Assembly: GCF_002160895.1 (NCBI RefSeq)
Contig: NZ_NFLL01000002.1
Location: 124,001 to 188,000, forward strand
Direction of reading: 5' to 3'
DNA: 64,000 bases
Source: Faecalibacterium sp. An122
GTDB taxonomy: Bacteria; Bacillota; Clostridia; Oscillospirales; Ruminococcaceae
Under the pieces are notes generated by a model that saw only the letters and a program-made list of their open reading frames with translations, made no database searches and was not told where the DNA came from. A program made the translations under genes and the position numbers. Numbering within the stretch: the first letter of the stretch is position 1; every line of letters begins with the position of its first letter. Positions 17,820-28,242 of the stretch are shown one piece after another.

Positions 17820-17964
17820 CTTTCAAGGCGTACCGGACGAGGTAATCAGGCTACGCGAAACTTTGCATTGTACCGCGCCGCAGGCGCAAACGCCGGGGGC
17901 GAGCGGGGGCGTAACGGCCCCGCGGAACCTTCGGAGACCCGGAAAGTGTATGGTACACAGTGAA
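17820..17964 (+). repeat. Dispersed intergenic repeat B, copy 2
   Basis: Runs from CTTTCAAGGCGTACCGG to GGTACACAGTGAA. It is almost base-for-base the reverse complement of 20790-20934, including CGCCGCAGGCGCAAACGCC and CCGCGGAACCTTCGGAGACC. Its 3' end abuts repeat A copy 3 within 3 nt. Confidence 0.92.
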
Positions 17965-17966
17965 GT

Positions 17967-18080
17967 CCTCTTGCGCTTAGCCAATTTTCTCTGCGGGCAT
18001 GAATGCCCTTGTAAAAATTGGAGCGCTGCGCCAGCGGCGGCTCCCTGTTTCATCCACCGGATGCGGTCGCCGCCGCTGCC
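17967..18080 (+). repeat. Dispersed intergenic repeat A, copy 3
   Basis: Same arms as 6977-7090 and, inverted, 9267-9382. The central palindrome is CCAATTTTCT with GTAAAAATTGG. Confidence 0.92.
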
Positions 18081-18105
18081 AAGCTTTTTCTCGAAAAAGC
18101 GGGGA

Positions 18106-19674
<1,569 letters not shown>

Positions 19675-19740
19675 TCAGAAAACCAAAAATAAAACCGAAA
19701 AAGCAAGCTTTGCTTCCGATCGTAAAGCGAATGGGGGCAA

Positions 19741-19783
19741 ACAAAAACGTCCGGGCCGGGCGCAGCGCACCCACAGCCCGGAC
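19741..19783 (-). terminator. Terminator of the Mrp gene
   Basis: On the minus strand GTCCGGGC (19783-19776) pairs with GCCCGGAC (19756-19749), followed by GTTTTTG. It lies 56 nt after the Mrp stop codon. The rest of the gap to gdhA (19459-19740) holds only the gdhA promoter and leader. Confidence 0.8.
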
Positions 19784-19838
19784 CAAGCCGGAAACACAGC
19801 GCCCTGCCCCGCAGCGGGGGCAGAGCGAAAAAACAGGG

Positions 19839-20666
19839 TTACAGCAGGGCCTGGACGGCGTCGGCAGCGCCCTCCAGATACTCTCCGCCGTAGGCCTCCA
19901 CCCGGCCCTCGTCGGCCAGAGCGGCCAGAGAGGGGTCAATGGGCATCTTGGCCAGGACCTTCAGGCCGTACTTGGCGGCAATCTGCTCCACGTGGCTCTC
20001 GCCGAACAGGGAGATGTGCTTGCCGCAGTCGGGGCAGACCAGATAGCTCATGTTCTCGATGATGCCCAGGATGGGGACATTCATCTTCTGGGCCATGTTG
20101 ACGGCCTTGGCCACAATCATGCTGACCAGTTCCTGGGGGCTGGCCACCACCACGATGCCGTCCACCGGCAGGCTCTGGAACACGGTCAGGGGAACGTCGC
20201 CGGTTCCCGGAGGCATATCCACAAAGAGGAAGTCCACGTCCTTCCAGACCACATCGGTCCAGAACTGCTTGACGGCGCCGGCGATGACGGGGCCGCGCCA
20301 GACCACGGGGTCCTCTTCGTTTTCCACCAGCAGGTTGATGCTCATGACATCAATGCCCATCCGGCTCTGGATGGGCCAGCAGCCCTGGTTGTCGGCCATG
20401 GCGCGGCCATGGATGCCGAACAGCTTGGGAATGGACGGGCCGGTGATGTCGGCGTCCAGGATGCCGCAGTGATAGCCGCGGCGGCGCATGGCGCAGGCCA
20501 GCAGGGCGCTGGTCATGCTCTTGCCGACGCCGCCCTTGCCGGACACCACGCCGATCACCTTTTTGACGCTGCTGTGGGGGTTGGGTGCTTCATGCTGGGG
20601 GGCCTGCTGCCGGGACGGGCAGTCTGCCCCACAGCTGGAACAATCATGGGTGCATTCTTCGCTCAT
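19839..20666 (-). CDS. Mrp/NBP35-family Fe-S cluster carrier ATPase
   Basis: 275 residues; a P-loop ATPase that assembles or carries Fe-S clusters. Deviant Walker A SGKGGVGKS, switch VDMPPGTGDVP, and the family CxxC (CPDCG) that binds the shared cluster at the dimer interface. The N-terminus adds a separate cysteine cluster, CTHDCSSCGADC, typical of the Mrp proteins of anaerobes. GGAG precedes the ATG. Fe-S clients nearby include glutamate synthase, but no isc/suf genes are adjacent. Confidence 0.92.
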   Translation of the reverse strand: MSEECTHDCSSCGADCPSRQQAPQHEAPNPHSSVKKVIGVVSGKGGVGKSMTSALLACAMRRRGYHCGILDADITGPSIPKLFGIHGRAMADNQGCWPIQSRMGIDVMSINLLVENEEDPVVWRGPVIAGAVKQFWTDVVWKDVDFLFVDMPPGTGDVPLTVFQSLPVDGIVVVASPQELVSMIVAKAVNMAQKMNVPILGIIENMSYLVCPDCGKHISLFGESHVEQIAAKYGLKVLAKMPIDPSLAALADEGRVEAYGGEYLEGAADAVQALL

Positions 20667-20757
20667 TCTCTCCTGCGCCCGCCGGTGAAAGCGGGCGTAC
20701 CTCCTGTTTGATCATAATAATGCCAGGGGCGCGGGCCCCCGTTTGGCTTGCCTACCT

Positions 20758-20786
20758 ATGATAGCACAAAACGCCGCCAAGTACAA
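20758..20786 (-). promoter_or_regulatory. Promoter of the Mrp gene
   Basis: On the minus strand TTGTAC (20786-20781), a 17-nt spacer and TATCAT (20763-20758). The -35 box is 4 nt from the end of repeat B copy 3. The leader has a GC hairpin (CGCCCGC/GGCGGGCG) between an upstream AGGAGG and the start codon. Confidence 0.65.
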
Positions 20787-20789
20787 GGA

Positions 20790-20934
20790 TTCACTGTGTA
20801 CCATACACTTTCCGGGTCTCCGAAGGTTCCGCGGGGCCGTTACGCCCCCGCTCGCCCCCGGCGTTTGCGCCTGCGGCGCGGTACGATGCAAAGTTTCGCA
20901 TAGCCTGCTTTTCTCACCCGGTACGCCCTGAAAA
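20790..20934 (-). repeat. Dispersed intergenic repeat B, copy 3 (inverted)
   Basis: Reverse complement of 17820-17964 with only scattered differences; shorter match to 9466-9690. Its boundaries (GGTACACAGTGAA at one end, GGGCGTACCGGGTGA at the other) coincide with those of the other copies. Confidence 0.92.
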
Positions 20935-21110
20935 CCCATAAAACACAATACCCCCTGCCCAGCCCAAACAGGAAAACTATATTTTATAGGAAAACAGACT
21001 GGACAAAACCCCGGACTCACCGGGCCGCAGGCCGGGAGCCTTCTAAAGAGGTGAAAACCTGATCGCCGGCAGGGCCTTATGAAGCCTACAGCAGTCAGCG
21101 GTACCGGGTG

Positions 21111-21147
21111 AAAGTCTTTTGCCTACTTTTCTTCCAGAAAAGTAGGG
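21111..21147 (+). repeat. Palindromic repeat E, copy 2
   Basis: AAAGTCTTTTGCCTACTTTT followed by CTTCCAGAAAAGTAGG. It matches 9687-9722 with one inserted base in the loop, and module D lies about 65 nt upstream. Confidence 0.88.
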
Positions 21148-21196
21148 ATAGCGTAGATCCAGGCCGCATATCCTGTCAGGAAGGGAGGGGGTCGCT

Positions 21197-22765
21197 GTGC
21201 GGCAGAGCTATCTGAAAAATGCCGCCCTGCTCACCGTGTCGGACGTAGGGCTGCGGCTGGCGGGCATGGGCCTGCGGATTTACCTGGCAAACGTCCTGGG
21301 GGGCGAGGGGATGGGCCTGTATCAGCTGGTGCTGGCGGTGTACTCCCTGTTTGTCACGCTGGCAACCTCGGGGGTGTCGGTGGCCTCCACCCGCCTGATG
21401 GCCGAGGAACTGACCGGTTCCCCGGCCCGGGCCAAGGGAATGCTGCTGCGGCTGTGCGGTATGGCGGCGGCTCTGGGCGGGGCCGCCATGGGCGCCCAGT
21501 GGATTCTGGCGGAGCCGGCGGCCCGGTGGTGGCTGGGCGACGCCCGGACGGCGGCCGCCCTGCGGGCAGGGGCCTTCGGGATGCCCTTTATGGCGGTGGC
21601 GGCGGTGCTGCGGGGCTTTTTTGTGGCGCGGCAGCAGGTGGGACCCAACGTGGCCAGCCAGGCCGCCGAACAGCTGTTCCGGATGGGGGTGATGGTGGCG
21701 GCTCTGGAACTGACCCAGGGCCAGGACGTGGGAGTCCGCTGCGCCTGGGTGATGGCGGCCACCGCCGGTGGCGAAATGGTGTCGGCGGGCCTGATGGCCC
21801 TCTTTGCCCGGCGGGAAGGGACGGCGGCCTTTGGCCATGACCGCAGCCGGGCCCCGCTCCACGCCGGACGGCGGATCTGGGAGATTTTGTGGCCGGTGCA
21901 GGGGGGACGGTGCCTGTCCAGCGCCCTCCATACCGCCGAAAACATGCTGGCCCCCGCCTGCCTGACCGCCTATTTGGGCGGACAGCGGAGCGTGGCGGTG
22001 ACCCAGTACGGCTGTCTGAAAGGAATGGCCCTGCCCCTGATGAACTTTCCCTTTGGCCTGCTGGGCAGCCTGGGGGTGCTGCTGATGCCCGAGATCACCC
22101 GGGCCCATATCCGGGCCGACCGGGTGCGCCTGGAAGCGCTTCTGCGGCGGATGCTGCGCCTCACCATGTATGTGTCGGCGTTGGTGGGGGCGGTGTTCTG
22201 GGTGTGGGGCCGCCCTCTGACCGAGGCCCTCTACGGCAGCGCCGAGGCCGGGGGCTATCTGGAAATCCTGGCCCCCGCCATGCCTCTGCTGTACCTGGAA
22301 AGCATGGTGGACGGGGCCATGAAGGGGATCGGGGAACAAAAAGCTGTGTTCCGCTACAGCGTGTGGGACTCCATTCTGCGGATTGCGGGGGTGATGGTGC
22401 TGCTGCCCCGGTGGGGGATGAAGGGCTTTCTGTTTGTCATCCTGCTGTCCAGCCTGTTCACCTGCGTGTCCAATACCCTCCACCTGGTGAAAGCAGCTTC
22501 CATCCGGCCCGACTGGCTGGGCTGGCTGGCGGGCCCGGCCTTTGCGGCGGGCCTGGCTGGTCTGGCAGGCTGGGGGGTGCGCCAGGGCCTGACGGCCTGG
22601 CTGGCCGGGGGCCGGGTGACCCAGCTGGCGGCGGTGTGCGCCGGCGCTGCGGTCATGACGGCAGTGTGTCTGGGGGCGGGCTGGCCTCTGGGGCTTTCGG
22701 AGGAGGTGCGGGCCATCTGGGAAAGCCGCCGCCAAAAACCAAAAGTTCTGGACACCGGCCTGTGA
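21197..22765 (+). CDS. SpoVB/MurJ-like polysaccharide flippase
   Basis: 522 residues, polytopic membrane protein of the MOP superfamily (SpoVB/MurJ/Wzx), expected to flip lipid-linked peptidoglycan or polysaccharide precursors. N-terminal NAALLTVSDVGLRLAGMGLR and the GLYQLVLAVYSLFVTLATSG segment are typical of SpoVB. About 12-14 hydrophobic helices alternate through the chain. Starts at GTG 21197 with GGGAGGGGG upstream. The next gene makes a modified nucleotide sugar, which fits a surface polysaccharide role. The SpoVB label does not prove sporulation. Confidence 0.85.
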   Translation: MRQSYLKNAALLTVSDVGLRLAGMGLRIYLANVLGGEGMGLYQLVLAVYSLFVTLATSGVSVASTRLMAEELTGSPARAKGMLLRLCGMAAALGGAAMGAQWILAEPAARWWLGDARTAAALRAGAFGMPFMAVAAVLRGFFVARQQVGPNVASQAAEQLFRMGVMVAALELTQGQDVGVRCAWVMAATAGGEMVSAGLMALFARREGTAAFGHDRSRAPLHAGRRIWEILWPVQGGRCLSSALHTAENMLAPACLTAYLGGQRSVAVTQYGCLKGMALPLMNFPFGLLGSLGVLLMPEITRAHIRADRVRLEALLRRMLRLTMYVSALVGAVFWVWGRPLTEALYGSAEAGGYLEILAPAMPLLYLESMVDGAMKGIGEQKAVFRYSVWDSILRIAGVMVLLPRWGMKGFLFVILLSSLFTCVSNTLHLVKAASIRPDWLGWLAGPAFAAGLAGLAGWGVRQGLTAWLAGGRVTQLAAVCAGAAVMTAVCLGAGWPLGLSEEVRAIWESRRQKPKVLDTGL

Positions 22766-22777
22766 ACGGAGTATAAT
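22749..22777 (+). promoter_or_regulatory. Promoter of the nucleotide-sugar dehydratase gene
   Basis: TGGACA (22749-22754), 17-nt spacer, TATAAT (22772-22777). The -35 box overlaps the last codons of the upstream flippase gene, so the two genes can be transcribed separately. Confidence 0.75.
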
Positions 22778-22867
22778 ATAGGATGTGTATCTGCGCGGAG
22801 ACAGCGGCTGTCTGGCCCTGCGCGGGCCGAAATCAACGGCGGTGCGCCGCCGGGAGAAGATGAGGAC

Positions 22868-24775
22868 GTGTCTTTGAAAAAGGAAACCAAACGCAAGGGC
22901 GGGATCATGCTGCGGCGGGGACTGCTGTTTTTGATCGACCTTGTGATCGTATGCTTCAGCTTTTATCTGGGCCTGCTGCTGCGGGCCGACGGCGCCCCCG
23001 AGGTGGACGTCTGGTGGCCCCATAACCTGGCCCTGCTCTATCGGAACCTGCCCTGGATCGCGGCGCTGTATATGCTGTCCTTCCTGGCGGGCGGCCTGTA
23101 CACCATTCTGTGGAAGTACGCCGGCGAGCGGGACCTGATCCGCCTGGCCTTCATGGTGGCGGCGCCCACGGTGGCCGTGTACTTTGTCAACCGGCTGTTT
23201 GTCCACGGCGTGCTGTTCAACTCGGCCAACTGCATCGCAGCGGTGTTCATCCTGCTGTTTGTGGGCGGCATCCGGATGGCGTGGCGGCTGTTCCTGGACC
23301 ACCCCCTGGGCGCTGCCCTGCGGGGTGTGCCGGCGAACGACCCCAACCGCCCCGTTCTGATCGTGGGCGCCGGAGAGGCCGGCGCCTGGGCCATCAACGT
23401 CTGCAAGTCCAACAAGACCTATGGACGTCCGGTGGTGGTGGCGGACGACGCCCCCGAAAAGCTCGATCAGACCATCCATGGCGTGCCGGTCAAGGGCACC
23501 CTGGAGGATATCCCCGAGCTGTGCACCCGCTATAATATCTATGGCATCATCATCGCCATCCCCACCCTGCGGGGCAGCCGGCTCAACCATGTCATCGACC
23601 TGTGCACCTCCACCCACTGCAAGGTCCAGATGCTCAGCGATCCCCAGTCGGTGGGTGCGGGCAGCATGCCCCAGAACGCCTTCCGTGAGCTGAATACCGC
23701 CGACTTCCTCTCCCGGGACGAGGTCACCCTGGACACCGAGAAGATCAGCGGCTACCTGAAGGACAAGGTGGTGCTGGTGACGGGCGGCGGCGGCAGCATC
23801 GGCAGCGAGCTGTGCCGCCAGGTGATGCGGTTTGGCCCCGCCAAACTGCTGATCTTCGACATTTACGAGAACTGCGCCTACGAGCTCCAGATGGAGCTGC
23901 AGCGCAAATATGGCCGCAATGCCCCCATTGAGGTGCTGGTGGGCTCCATCCGGGACAAGCACCGGCTGGACGAAGTGTTCGAGACCTACCACCCCCAGGT
24001 GGTGTTCCATGCGGCGGCCCATAAGCATGTGCCCCTGATGGAGGTCAGCCCCGCCGAGGCGGTGAAAAACAACGTCATGGGCACCAAAAACCTCCTGACC
24101 AGCGCCAGCGAGCACGGGGTGGAGCGGCTGGTGCAGCTGTCCACCGACAAGGCGGTCAACCCCACCAGCGTCATGGGCTGCACCAAGCGCCTGTGCGAAA
24201 TGCTGATCCAGACCTTTGCCCAGCACACCGAGATGAAGTGCATGGCGGTGCGGTTCGGCAACGTGCTGGGCAGCCACGGCAGCGTCATCCCGCTGTTTGA
24301 GTCCCAGATCAAGCAGGGCGGCCCGGTGACCCTGACCGACGCCAACATTGAGCGCTACTTCATGACCATCCCCGAGGCGGCCCAGCTGGTGCTGCAGGCG
24401 GGGGCCCTGGCCGAGAGCGGCAGCATCTACGTGCTGGATATGGGCGAGCCGGTGAAGATCATCGATCTGGCCCGCCAGATGATCCGCTTTTACGGCTATG
24501 AGCCGGGGGTCAATATGGAGATCAAGATTGTGGGCCTGCGCCCCGGCGAAAAGCTCTATGAGGAGCTGATGATGGACGAGGAGCAGGACAAGATGCGCCG
24601 CACCGAGCACAACAAGATTTTCGTGGCCCCGGCCCGGAATATCCAGCTGGATGTGTTCTATCAGCAGCTGCAGGATCTGTTCCACGCCGCCGAGCACAAC
24701 GACGAGGGCGTGGTGGAGCAGCTGCAGAAGATGATCCCCACCTTTACCCCGGTGCGGGACAGCCTGAAAAAGTAA
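22868..24775 (+). CDS. UDP-sugar 4,6-dehydratase, CapD/PglF/FlaA1-like
   Basis: 635 residues. Four N-terminal membrane helices (about 14-130) are followed by a CoA-binding-like Rossmann domain (VGAGEAGAWAIN) and the short-chain dehydrogenase domain (VLVTGGGGSIGSE). The active site reads STDKAVNPTSVMGCTKR, the Met-x-x-x-Lys variant seen in membrane-bound UDP-GlcNAc 4,6-dehydratases such as PglF and WbpM. It probably makes a UDP-4-keto-6-deoxy sugar for capsule or glycan. Starts at GTG 22868 with GGGAGAAGATGAGGA upstream. No aminotransferase partner lies next to it. Confidence 0.88.
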   Translation: MSLKKETKRKGGIMLRRGLLFLIDLVIVCFSFYLGLLLRADGAPEVDVWWPHNLALLYRNLPWIAALYMLSFLAGGLYTILWKYAGERDLIRLAFMVAAPTVAVYFVNRLFVHGVLFNSANCIAAVFILLFVGGIRMAWRLFLDHPLGAALRGVPANDPNRPVLIVGAGEAGAWAINVCKSNKTYGRPVVVADDAPEKLDQTIHGVPVKGTLEDIPELCTRYNIYGIIIAIPTLRGSRLNHVIDLCTSTHCKVQMLSDPQSVGAGSMPQNAFRELNTADFLSRDEVTLDTEKISGYLKDKVVLVTGGGGSIGSELCRQVMRFGPAKLLIFDIYENCAYELQMELQRKYGRNAPIEVLVGSIRDKHRLDEVFETYHPQVVFHAAAHKHVPLMEVSPAEAVKNNVMGTKNLLTSASEHGVERLVQLSTDKAVNPTSVMGCTKRLCEMLIQTFAQHTEMKCMAVRFGNVLGSHGSVIPLFESQIKQGGPVTLTDANIERYFMTIPEAAQLVLQAGALAESGSIYVLDMGEPVKIIDLARQMIRFYGYEPGVNMEIKIVGLRPGEKLYEELMMDEEQDKMRRTEHNKIFVAPARNIQLDVFYQQLQDLFHAAEHNDEGVVEQLQKMIPTFTPVRDSLKK

Positions 24776-24827
24776 CCCCGGGCCGGCCGCGGCCCCATCC
24801 AAATACCATGAGAGGGAAGTCGATGTT

Positions 24828-26132
24828 ATGATGGAAAAGAAACCGTTTGTCACCGAGGCACAGATCCAGAACATTCTGCCCGATGTGCCCACCCCCTTCC
24901 ATATTTACGATGAGAAGGGCATCCGGGAAAATGCCCGCCGGATCAACCAGGCTTTCAGCTGGAACAAGGGCTTCAAGGAATACTTTGCGGTCAAGGCCCT
25001 GCCCAACCCCTCCATCCTGGAGATTCTGCGGGAGGAAGGCTGCGGCGTGGACTGCTCCTCCCTCACCGAGCTGATGCTCAGCGAGGCGGTGGGCTTTGAG
25101 GGCAGCGAGATCATGTTCTCCTCCAACCAGACCCCCAGCGAGGACATGAAGAAGGCCTATGACCTGGGCGCCTATATCAACCTGGACGACGCCACCATGG
25201 TGGGCTTCCTGGAGCGGGTGGCCGGTGTGCCCGAGACGGTGTTCTGCCGGTACAACCCGGGCGGAACCTTCAGCCTGGGCCAGAGCAAAGAGGGCTTCCA
25301 GGTGATGGACAAGCCCGGCGACGCCAAGTACGGCATGACCGAGGCCCAGATGGTGGAGAGCTTCAAGCAGCTGAAAGCCAAGGGCGCCAAGAACTTCGGC
25401 ATTCATGCCTTCCTGGCCTCCAACACCCTGTCGGATGACTATTACCCCGAGCTGGCCGGCATTCTGTTCCAGCTGGCGGTGCGGGTGTCCCAGGCAGCGG
25501 GGGTCCATATCGGCTATATCAACCTGTCGGGCGGCGTGGGCATCCCCTACCGCCCCGACCAGCGCGAAAACGATATCATGGCCATCGGCGAGGGCGTCCG
25601 CAAGAAGTTCGAGGAAATCCTGGTGCCCGCCGGCATGGGGGATGTGTCCATCTTCACCGAGCTGGGCCGGTTCATGACCGGACCCTACGGCGCTCTGGTG
25701 ACCACCGCCATCCATGAGAAGCACATTTATAAGGAGTACATCGGTCTGGACGCCTGCGCGGCCAACCTGATGCGCCCCGCTATGTACGGCGCCTACCATC
25801 ATATCACGGTGCTGGGCAAGGAGGACGCCCCCTGTGACCACGTCTACGACGTGGTGGGCGGCCTGTGCGAGAACAACGACAAGTTCGCCATCGACCGCGC
25901 CCTGCCCAAGATCGACATCGGAGACCTGGTGTATATTCACGACACCGGCGCTCACGGCTCGGCCATGGGCTACAACTACAACGGCAAACTCCGCAGCGCC
26001 GAGGTGCTGCTGTGTGAGGATGGTTCTCACCGGCTGATCCGCCGGGCCGAGACCCCCCACGATTACTTTGCCACCCTGGACTTTACCCCCTTCTTCAAGC
26101 AGATGTTCCCGGGTGACTTCGAGGAAAAGTAA
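24828..26132 (+). CDS. lysA: Diaminopimelate decarboxylase
   Basis: 434 residues; PLP enzyme that decarboxylates meso-diaminopimelate to lysine. The PLP lysine is K56 in YFAVKALPNP. The glycine-rich phosphate site appears as NLSGGVGIPY. The C-terminal domain has LDACAANLMRP and CENNDKFA, where the family Cys-Glu pair sits. Two adjacent ATG codons (24828, 24831) follow AGAGGGAAG. It belongs to the subgroup close to LysA of Clostridia; a related amino-acid decarboxylase cannot be excluded from sequence alone. Confidence 0.88.
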   Translation: MMEKKPFVTEAQIQNILPDVPTPFHIYDEKGIRENARRINQAFSWNKGFKEYFAVKALPNPSILEILREEGCGVDCSSLTELMLSEAVGFEGSEIMFSSNQTPSEDMKKAYDLGAYINLDDATMVGFLERVAGVPETVFCRYNPGGTFSLGQSKEGFQVMDKPGDAKYGMTEAQMVESFKQLKAKGAKNFGIHAFLASNTLSDDYYPELAGILFQLAVRVSQAAGVHIGYINLSGGVGIPYRPDQRENDIMAIGEGVRKKFEEILVPAGMGDVSIFTELGRFMTGPYGALVTTAIHEKHIYKEYIGLDACAANLMRPAMYGAYHHITVLGKEDAPCDHVYDVVGGLCENNDKFAIDRALPKIDIGDLVYIHDTGAHGSAMGYNYNGKLRSAEVLLCEDGSHRLIRRAETPHDYFATLDFTPFFKQMFPGDFEEK

Positions 26133-26173
26133 GGCCGCCGGTCCACGGCCCGGCCTGAGATGAGGAAAAAGCG

Positions 26174-26596
26174 ATGTTTTTTGGTTTTCAGCTCACCTGC
26201 GGCATGATGCTGCTGTACTACGGCTACACCGTCATGAAAAATCCCCGGGTCTGGGGCGATCAGGGCCGCCAAAGCGTCAAGCCCGAAAACTTTGCCGAGT
26301 ATGCCCGCCAGAACGGCCTGTTCTTCATGAAAGCGGGGTTCATCATCTGCGTCATCGGGGCGATGGACGCCCTGGGCTGGCTGGATGGCCTGCTGTACGT
26401 GCTGCTGTACGTCTTTGGCCTGGCCTTTGCCTTCTACCCCCTGGGCCGCTGGTGCAAGGAGAAGGAGGGACACTTCTGGCCCTGGCGTCACACCCAGAGC
26501 GAGAAAAAGCGGATTCGCGCCCTGCGCCGCCAGCAGGAGGCCCAGCAGGCCGACCAGAACCCGGACAGCCCGGAGGATTCGGACAGCGCCCGGTAA
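26174..26596 (+). CDS. Small membrane protein, unknown
   Basis: 140 residues. Three hydrophobic segments (about 3-20, 52-68, 72-92) are followed by a basic, then acidic and Gln-rich cytoplasmic tail (EKKRIRALRRQQEAQQA). GATGAGGAAAAAGC precedes the ATG. It lies 41 nt after lysA, likely co-transcribed, and ends at a bidirectional terminator. I do not recognise the family. Confidence 0.75.
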   Translation: MFFGFQLTCGMMLLYYGYTVMKNPRVWGDQGRQSVKPENFAEYARQNGLFFMKAGFIICVIGAMDALGWLDGLLYVLLYVFGLAFAFYPLGRWCKEKEGHFWPWRHTQSEKKRIRALRRQQEAQQADQNPDSPEDSDSAR

Positions 26597-26617
26597 ACCC
26601 CACACATCGTATCATAG

Positions 26618-26656
26618 AAAAACCCGGCCAGGGAGGTACCCGGCCGGGTCTTTTTG
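26618..26656. terminator. Bidirectional terminator between the membrane protein and comM
   Basis: ACCCGGCC (26622-26629) pairs with GGCCGGGT (26642-26649). CTTTTTG follows on the plus strand, and GGGTTTTTC on the minus strand. Confidence 0.88.
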
Positions 26657-26668
26657 TTTGTATTGTGT

Positions 26669-28213
26669 TCATCGCACCTGGGTGCGGTCCTGCATCCGGT
26701 ACTGGAGGGCTTCCAACAGGGCGTCCTGCTGGATGTCGTCGGTGCCGGCCAGATCGGCAATGGTGCGGGCCACCCGCAAAAGGCGGTCGTGGGCCCGGGC
26801 CGACAGGCCCAGACGGTCATAGGCCGCCTGCAGCACCTGCTGGGCGGCGGGGGACAGGCGGCAGACCCGCCGCACCTGCCCGGCAGACAACTGGGCGTTG
26901 CAGTGGGTGCCGCGGTAGCCCAGCTGGGCAAAACGCCGGGTCTGGATCTCCCGGGCGGCCAGCACCTGACGCCGCAGCTGGGCGCTGCTCTCGCCCTGAG
27001 CCGCGCCGTGGAGCTCGCTGAACGCGATGGGGTCCATCTCGACGCACAGGTCGATGCGGTCCAGCAGGGGTCCCGAGATGCGGCTGCGGTATTGGCGGAT
27101 GGCGGTGGGGGTGCAGGTACAGGGCCGGGTGGGATGGCCGTAGTAGCCGCACTTGCAGGGGTTCATGGCGGCCACCAGCTGGAACCGGCTGGGATAGGTG
27201 GCGCTGCCGGCGGCCCGGCTGATGGTGATCTGTCCGTCCTCCAGGGGCTGGCGCAGCACCTCCAGACTTTCCCGGGAAAATTCAGGCAATTCGTCCAAAA
27301 AGAGAACCCCCGCGTTTGCCAGGCTGCACTCCCCCGGGCGGAACTGGCTGCCGCCTCCCGCCAGGGAGACGGGGCTGGCCGAGTGATGGGGACTGCGGAA
27401 GGGCCGTGCGGTCACAAGCCCGCCGCCCCGGGGCATCAGCCCCGCCACCGAATAGATTTTGGCGGTCTCCACCGATTCCTCCCGGGTCATGGGAGGCAAA
27501 ATGCCGGGCAGACGCTTGGCCAGCATGGACTTGCCGGTGCCGGGCGGCCCGATCAACAGGACGTTGTGTCCGCCGGCGGCCGCCACCACCATGGCCCGCC
27601 GCGCCACCGACTGGCCCAGCACGTCGGCAAAGTCGGGGTAGGCCGACCACCCGGCGTCGGGGTCAAAAGGAATGGGCTGCACCGGCTCCAGAGGGATGCG
27701 CCCGTCCAGGGCGTGGACCACTTCGTGGACGGTGCGGGCAGGGTAGACCTGCATTCCGCTGTCCCCGCAGGCTTCGGCGGCCTCGGCGGCGTTGTCGGCC
27801 GGCAGGTACAGGGCTTTCACACCCCGTTCGGCGGCGGCCAGCGCCATGGGCAGCACCCCGGTCACCGGGCGCAGTGCGCCGTCCAGGGCCACCTCCCCCA
27901 GAAAGGCAGTGTCCGCTTGGGGCGGGTCAATCTGCCCGGCGGCGGCCAGCACCGCCAGCAGCAGGGGTAGGTCGTAGACAGGACCGGTCTTTCGGACGTC
28001 GGCGGGGGCCAGATTCACCGTCACTCGCCCGGAAGGCCACCGGTAATGGAGGTTGTGGACCGCCGCCCGCACCCGGTCGGCGCTCTCCCGCACCGCGGAG
28101 TCGGGCAGGCCCACGATGGAAAAGGCGTCGACGCCGCCCGACACGTCGGCCTCCACGGCCACGCCGAAACCCTGCAGCCCGTTCAGGCCGAAACTCTGCA
28201 ATACAGCGTACAT
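26669..28213 (-). CDS. comM: YifB/ComM family Mg-chelatase-like AAA ATPase
   Basis: 514 residues. The N-terminal ChlI-type domain contains GFGVAVEADVSGGVDAFSIVG. The AAA core has Walker A GPPGTGKSMLAKRLPG and Walker B LFLDELPEF, and a C-terminal helical domain completes the family. ComM is a hexameric helicase that promotes branch migration during transformation in Gram-negatives; the role in Firmicutes is less clear. GGAGGAGGG precedes the ATG at 28213. It lies 29 nt downstream of the pseudouridine synthase gene. Confidence 0.9.
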   Translation of the reverse strand: MYAVLQSFGLNGLQGFGVAVEADVSGGVDAFSIVGLPDSAVRESADRVRAAVHNLHYRWPSGRVTVNLAPADVRKTGPVYDLPLLLAVLAAAGQIDPPQADTAFLGEVALDGALRPVTGVLPMALAAAERGVKALYLPADNAAEAAEACGDSGMQVYPARTVHEVVHALDGRIPLEPVQPIPFDPDAGWSAYPDFADVLGQSVARRAMVVAAAGGHNVLLIGPPGTGKSMLAKRLPGILPPMTREESVETAKIYSVAGLMPRGGGLVTARPFRSPHHSASPVSLAGGGSQFRPGECSLANAGVLFLDELPEFSRESLEVLRQPLEDGQITISRAAGSATYPSRFQLVAAMNPCKCGYYGHPTRPCTCTPTAIRQYRSRISGPLLDRIDLCVEMDPIAFSELHGAAQGESSAQLRRQVLAAREIQTRRFAQLGYRGTHCNAQLSAGQVRRVCRLSPAAQQVLQAAYDRLGLSARAHDRLLRVARTIADLAGTDDIQQDALLEALQYRMQDRTQVR

Positions 28214-28242
28214 GGATGGGTCCCTCCTCCCGCGTGAACCGG

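Larger units (their letters stand above)
17663..18105. repeat. Gene-free repeat cluster between the ATPase gene and gdhA
   Basis: No coding signal. From left to right: end of the right repeat array, a segment with CGCCGCTCCGATTGC also found near 9234, a hairpin at 17776-17806 (AACCCCCGCCC with GGGCAGGGGTT), repeat B copy 2 (17820-17964) and repeat A copy 3 (17967-18080). A TTTTTCTCGAAAAAG palindrome near 18085-18100 ends it beside the gdhA stop. Confidence 0.8.
20667..21196. repeat. Gene-free repeat region between mrp and the flippase gene
   Basis: Holds the mrp promoter and leader on the left. Then come an inverted repeat B copy (20790-20934), a segment with TATATTTTATAGGAAAACAG, module D copy 2 (21013-21048) and palindromic repeat E copy 2 (21111-21147). 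No coding signal is seen. Confidence 0.8.

Noticed and set aside
21176-24892. A 1238-codon minus-strand frame across the flippase and dehydratase genes
   Set aside because: His/Gln/Gly-rich composition without motifs, running across two well-supported plus-strand genes and their intergenic promoter; a GC-driven shadow.
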